The notes under the pieces: model-generated
The model's database searches: none
What the model saw: the letters and a program-made list of their open reading frames with translations, nothing else
What the model was told of the DNA's origin: nothing
Part shown: positions 7,491 to 10,694 of the stretch, one piece after another
How positions within the stretch are numbered: position 1 is the first letter of the stretch
Layout: each line of letters starts with the position of its first letter
Origin: Clostridiales bacterium
Lineage (GTDB): Bacteria; Bacillota; Clostridia; Christensenellales; Aristaeellaceae
Reading direction: 5' to 3'
Length of the DNA: 10,694 nt
Assembly (NCBI GenBank): GCA_019420065.1
Contig: JAHZHX010000068.1
Coordinates: forward strand, 1-10,694
Program-made: the position numbers and the translations under genes

Positions 7491-8152
7491 TGAATGTATG
7501 TGAATTCAGCAACGTAACAAAGAGATATGGAGATAGAGTGATTCTTGATCGTGTAACCGGAGCATTTGCCAGAGGAGAAATGGTCGCACTGATTGGGAAA
7601 ACAGGCAGTGGAAAATCTACATTGCTGAATGTTCTTACCGGTGTCATCACGCCGGATTATGGTCAGATCATGCTGTTCGGGGAAGAGCTCAAGCGAAAGA
7701 GCGGTTCCAGAGCACTTCAGCAGTTATATATGAATAAAATATCCTTGATGTTTCAGCAGGGAAATGTTGTGCTGGAAAAGTCTATTGAGTGGAATCTCCG
7801 TTTGCCTCTTATACCACATAAACTAAAACAAGATCAAATTCACATCAAAGTACATGATGTGATGAAGCTCGTTGGTTTGACGCAAGACCCAAAAGAAAAA
7901 GCAGCCCACCTCTCAGGCGGCGAAATCAGGAAACTGGCGTTTGCACGAGCGCTCATAAAACCCTGGGAGCTACTTATACTCGATGAGCCAACAACCAATC
8001 TGGACAAGTCAAGCGCAGTGCAACTCATGGACATTGTCGCAAACTTGCATCACGAGAATACTACCATACTCATTGCGACACATGATCCTGAGGTAGTCAA
8101 GCGCTGTGAAAGGACCGTATTATTGCGCAATGGATTTATGGAGAGCAACTGA
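7490..8152 (+). CDS. ABC transporter ATPase, bacteriocin-export (lactococcin 972) type
   Basis: This 220-aa cytosolic ATPase powers the membrane partner encoded just upstream. The ATG at 7490 overlaps the upstream stop (TGATG) by one base, and AAAGGAGGT (7475-7483) sits 6 nt before it. The in-frame TTG at 7487 is too close to that site. All nucleotide-binding motifs are present: Walker A GKTGSGKST (36-44), Q-loop FQQ (Gln89), signature LSGGE (141-145), Walker B LLILDEP (161-167), D-loop TNLD (169-172) and switch His198 in ATHD. Length and motif spacing match the MacB/LolD branch, to which the lactococcin-972 export ATPases (TIGR03608) belong. The one-base overlap implies coupled translation. 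Removal of a bacteriocin or peptide from the membrane (export or immunity) is inferred from the partner's family. An unrelated MacB/LolD-like function is the alternative. Confidence 0.9.
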   Translation: MNVCEFSNVTKRYGDRVILDRVTGAFARGEMVALIGKTGSGKSTLLNVLTGVITPDYGQIMLFGEELKRKSGSRALQQLYMNKISLMFQQGNVVLEKSIEWNLRLPLIPHKLKQDQIHIKVHDVMKLVGLTQDPKEKAAHLSGGEIRKLAFARALIKPWELLILDEPTTNLDKSSAVQLMDIVANLHHENTTILIATHDPEVVKRCERTVLLRNGFMESN

Positions 8153-8357
8153 TCCGCCGCGTATCTGATGCAAGCTGGCAGAACGGAACCACTGCCGGGC
8201 AGAGATGGGAAAACGCCATCTTAAGGAATGCCAAATGAGGAAGTATGATTCGAATTTCATTTTAAGGGTTACGACCCGCCAAAACTTCCAAAATGGTTTT
8301 TTGCCGGTATGAGGCTGCCGCATGTGGAAGCGGTAGCATGTGATTTTGATATTGATA

Positions 8358-8646
8358 TCAGCCTTCGCCGTTCTCATCCCACCACACGACGCAGTTGACG
8401 AACGCCACCAGCGTATCAAAATGATTCTGAAGATCGAGATGGATAACCTCACCATCGCTTAGGAAGGTATAGGAGGGCTCAGTCTCGCCCTGCGCCGGGC
8501 ACATCAATGACCGTATCGTTTGAGGCTGTGTCATAGACGCTCTTATTCTGGACGCTGTAAGGGCTTCCCGTCTCTTCTGCCGCTGCGGGACAGAAAGAGG
8601 TACACAGCATCATCAGCAGCATAAAAAGGGTTCCAATCCGTTTCAT
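8358..8646 (-). pseudogene. Deleted and frameshifted paralogue of the adjacent secreted protein; still opens a 55-aa secreted peptide
   Basis: Reading leftward from the ATG at 8646 (GGGAGGAG ribosome site intact) gives a signal peptide (MKRIGTLFMLLMMLCTSFCPAAA) and then SPYSVQNKSVYDTASNDTVID, matching NPFVYRPRSAYDTAKSSTLIT in the intact neighbour (residues 94-114). The frame ends at a TGA at 8479-8481. In another frame the homology resumes as LSDGEVIHLDL and then VAFVNCVVWWDENGEG up to the TGA at 8360-8358, matching the neighbour's ending EFVNCIVWPAEVGVG. At DNA level GCAGTTGACGAAC occurs at 8391-8403 and 8694-8706. Most of the middle, including the Cys/His motif, is missing. It is therefore a decaying tandem duplicate on the same strand, 14 nt after the intact copy. 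A short secreted product of about 32 mature residues could still be made. Confidence 0.8.
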
Positions 8647-8660
8647 GTTTGTCTCCTCCC

Positions 8661-9500
8661 TTAACCTACCCCGACTTCGGCGGGCCATACGATGCAGTTG
8701 ACGAACTCGACAAACCGGTCATCCTGGCGCCACAGCTCCAGGGAAACGGTTTCTCCCTCCCGGATTTCGGTGCGTACAGGCGCCTCTTTACCCGTTTCGG
8801 CCCCGATGGTGGATACGATGAAGTACGCCTCCTCGCCGGGAATGCTCGTCACGAGATAATCATAGGTGGGCAGCTCCATCCATGTGAAAAAGCGGCGGTG
8901 GGAAATGGTGAGCTTCTGCCGCTGATCCTCGAAAACCGGGTTATAGCGCACCCGGCGCATCTGACAGTTCGCTGGCAGCTCCACGGTCATCCCCTCGCCG
9001 AGATAGAGCGAGCAAAGGGTTTCGCCCTCCAGCGGATAGGCGTACAGCGCCTCTCCACCGCCAGTGAGTACGCGTGCTTCGCCGGCGCAAAGCGAATCCG
9101 ACTCGATGGTGTAGATGCCGGGGTCCATATCGCGCCCGGCGAGATACGCGCCCGCCTGGGTGATCAAAGTACTGCTTTTCGCGGTGTCATAGGCGCTGCG
9201 CGGGCGATAGACAAAGGGGTTGGACATCTCCTCCAGCGCGTTGCCTTCCAACTGGCCGAAGCACAGCGTACAGGGAAGGAGGGTCTGGTAGGGCGCCTCG
9301 GAGAGCGCTTCCGGGGTTAAAGTGAGCAGAGACGCCCCGTCCTGCGATGGGATGAGCGGACAGGCAGGGTCCACATGATAGGATGACGTATCGTGCGGGG
9401 CGACATAGTAGACGGTTTCCCCGGTCTGTGCCAAGCCGGTTAAGGACACCGGCAGGGTCATGCACAGCAGAATCAGACATAGTCGGACGCGCTGCTTCAT
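8661..9500 (-). CDS. Secreted protein with a Cys/His putative metal-binding motif; function unknown
   Basis: This is a 279-aa protein. The ATG at 9500-9498 is preferred over an in-frame start at 9536 because AGGAGGAA (9513-9506) lies just before it and it starts a signal peptide (MKQRVRLCLILLCMTLPVSLTGLAQ). Residues 30-80 follow a pattern common in Firmicute exported proteins and nucleases: VYYVAP, then YH (41-42), Cys47, an A-containing helix, and PCTLC (76-80). His42, Cys47, Cys77 and Cys80 could bind zinc. A second part has AGAYLAGRDMDPGIYTIE (116-133), resembling the G-Y-x-x-G-x-D-I-P-x-G-x-Y motif of many Firmicute surface proteins. The rest is beta-rich with no recognised domain. The function is unknown. 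A degenerate paralogue lies 14 nt downstream on the same strand, so the pair arose by tandem duplication. Confidence 0.85.
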   Translation of the reverse strand: MKQRVRLCLILLCMTLPVSLTGLAQTGETVYYVAPHDTSSYHVDPACPLIPSQDGASLLTLTPEALSEAPYQTLLPCTLCFGQLEGNALEEMSNPFVYRPRSAYDTAKSSTLITQAGAYLAGRDMDPGIYTIESDSLCAGEARVLTGGGEALYAYPLEGETLCSLYLGEGMTVELPANCQMRRVRYNPVFEDQRQKLTISHRRFFTWMELPTYDYLVTSIPGEEAYFIVSTIGAETGKEAPVRTEIREGETVSLELWRQDDRFVEFVNCIVWPAEVGVG

Positions 9501-9806
9501 CGTTCTTCCTCCTATCGGAATAAGGTATCCTTTCATAATAATAACGAATCAGCCAAAAGATACTATCCCGTAACGAGAAGGTACAAGCTGCCCGAATCAG
9601 CATGGGATCATTCGACCTGACAACGGTTTCTCTCAGGCAAAAAAATATACCCCCAAAATCAGCAGAACGTATTTTTGCAACCGCAAAGAAACAGAGACTT
9701 TTTTACTTTTTTCCAAAGCAGTGAGTTTTCGGAAGGATATCAAACATGTATACGTTGTATTTTGCAGAAAAACAAGTTCCAAAAATTGTCTGGAGGTAAG
9801 GAAGAG
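9501..9806. other. Divergent intergenic region
   Basis: These 306 bases separate the minus-strand metal-motif gene from the plus-strand PepSY-like gene and must hold both promoters. The region is AT-rich with several A and T runs, but no pair of hexamers is convincing: minus-strand TTGTAC and TAGTAT have only 15 nt between them. A short stem, CCTGA with TCAGG near 9616-9636, is followed by an A-run rather than a T-run. I recognise no known riboswitch or RNA gene. An in-frame extension upstream of 9807 has no signal peptide and no ribosome site. Confidence 0.4.
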
Positions 9807-10688
9807 ATGCGGGCTGTACGTTCAGGTTCATTTCTTTTGACCATTCTGCTTGTGCTCTATCCCTTGGGTTCCTTTTCGGAAAACAAGCCAACAGCTGCCA
9901 TGTTTTCTGATACGCACGCAGCTGTCAATGCCGATATCTCCGGGACGCTTGAGAAAGAATGGAAGCATGAGTTTTCCATGGACACTCCGGGCCCGGATGC
10001 ATTGACACCGGATGCCGCCGTGGAGATAGCCATGGATGCGCTTCTCAGCCGGAATGCGGTCATCGAGCGAAATCCGCAAAATCCTGATCACTACGATTTT
10101 TTGCTTTTGGAAGTGGAGGATCGCGCTCTTTCTTACATGGCGCACTATGTTGCGTTCAGCCGGGGAAGTCCGGCTGCCTATGCGTGGATTGTTACTTTTT
10201 TCATTGAGGATACGCCCTTTTATGTCGGGACCGTGACGGTTGCCTCTCCTGATGGAGAGGTGATTGAAACAAGCTTCGGCTTTATCCAGCAGGTTGTGGA
10301 AATTTGGGAGCGGGAAAAGGGGCCGGAATTCTTTTGGAGCATCGAGGATCAGTATCTTTTTGATCAGCTGTACCGGAACCGGGGCTGGAACTATCGGCCG
10401 GCGTTGCCCGATGAGCGCGATATACCGCAAGATGCAGCCGTGGCAGCGGCAATGGAAGCCGTGGCACAAATGTACAATCTCTCGCCCCGATTGCTAGAGG
10501 AGGAGTATTTGCTGTCCACACAGTTTTGTTATATGGATGCCAGAGATCCTTCCAGCAAAATATGGAGGATTGCTTTTCGGGAGCTGGACCCGGCGACACA
10601 GACGTATGCCTTGCTGTATGCCGTGGATATTTCCGCGGCGGATGGCACGATTGTGGATATGAACGACAACACCTCCGGACAAGGCTGA
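9807..10688 (+). CDS. Secreted protein with two PepSY-like repeats, paralogue-like to the 4785-5747 gene
   Basis: This is a 293-aa protein. The ATG at 9807 is preferred over one at 9675 because GGAGG (9792-9796) lies 10 nt before it and it starts a signal peptide (MRAVRSGSFLLTILLVLYPLGSFS). Module one (about 65-153) runs ALTPDAAVEIAMDALL, AYAWIVTFFI, VTVASPDGEVI. Module two (about 199-284) runs ALPDERDIPQDAAVAAAMEAV, IWRIAFRE, YAVDISAADGTIV. Each has an Ala-rich helix, a Trp-containing strand and a final strand ending in a D-G turn, the expected pattern of PepSY-type domains (inference). WSIEDQYLF (177-185) matches WTIEQQYAF of the other protein. Both are exported, of similar length and of unknown function. 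The window ends six bases after the stop codon, so its downstream context is unseen. Confidence 0.8.
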   Translation: MRAVRSGSFLLTILLVLYPLGSFSENKPTAAMFSDTHAAVNADISGTLEKEWKHEFSMDTPGPDALTPDAAVEIAMDALLSRNAVIERNPQNPDHYDFLLLEVEDRALSYMAHYVAFSRGSPAAYAWIVTFFIEDTPFYVGTVTVASPDGEVIETSFGFIQQVVEIWEREKGPEFFWSIEDQYLFDQLYRNRGWNYRPALPDERDIPQDAAVAAAMEAVAQMYNLSPRLLEEEYLLSTQFCYMDARDPSSKIWRIAFRELDPATQTYALLYAVDISAADGTIVDMNDNTSGQG

Positions 10689-10694
10689 TGCATG

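Noticed and set aside
8203..8221. Hairpin AGATGG/CCATCT as terminator after the ATPase gene
   Set aside because: The stem has only 6 bp and no T-run follows on either strand.
8120..8455. Minus-strand 111-codon frame between the ATPase and the pseudogene
   Set aside because: It overlaps the pseudogene in a different frame, has no ribosome site and runs into the ATPase gene; the homology to the neighbouring secreted protein is in the other frames.
9616..9645. CCTGA/TCAGG hairpin in the divergent intergenic region as a terminator or riboswitch piece
   Set aside because: The plus strand is followed by an A-run and the minus-strand T-run precedes the stem, so it is not a terminator; it matches no riboswitch core that I know.

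Overview
The window looks like chromosomal DNA of a Gram-positive, Firmicutes/Clostridia-type anaerobe. The evidence is strong AGGAGG-type ribosome binding sites, a Gram-positive (DinR-type) LexA operator, an ABC/membrane-protein pair of the lactococcin-972 type, and many Sec-secreted proteins of families common in gut Clostridia (inference; Christensenellales-like is my best guess, unproven). Most genes are GC-rich, but about 5.88-8.2 kb is clearly AT-richer.

Layout. (1) 1-1299, minus strand: a secreted DUF3089-type alpha/beta hydrolase (286-1299) followed after 38 nt by the 5' part of a short-chain dehydrogenase that runs off the left edge. (2) 1411-3085, plus strand: a near-ideal promoter with a perfect LexA box in its spacer, then a Y-family translesion DNA polymerase, then a 90-aa uncharacterised protein 15 nt downstream, closed by a strong intrinsic terminator. 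This is a self-contained SOS operon. (3) 3334-5747, plus strand: a secreted solute-binding-like protein with a coiled-coil insertion and no lipobox or permease, then a secreted protein with two PepSY-like repeats. (4) 5925-8152, plus strand, AT-rich: a bacteriocin-associated integral membrane protein (DUF1430-like, apparently lacking the usual N-terminal part) with its 1-nt-overlapping ABC ATPase. No bacteriocin gene is visible beside it. (5) 8358-9500, minus strand: a secreted protein with a Cys/His putative metal-binding motif and, directly downstream, a deleted and frameshifted paralogue of it. (6) 9807-10688, plus strand: a second secreted protein with PepSY-like repeats, resembling the one at 4785-5747.

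Functionally the window combines a DNA-damage-tolerance operon, a probably acquired antimicrobial-peptide or bacteriocin-type ABC system, and a run of exported proteins of unknown role. The most interesting points are the SOS operon with its small unknown partner, the short-form DUF1430/ABC pair without a bacteriocin gene, the decaying tandem paralogue that still encodes a 55-aa secreted peptide, and the shared module of the two PepSY-like proteins.
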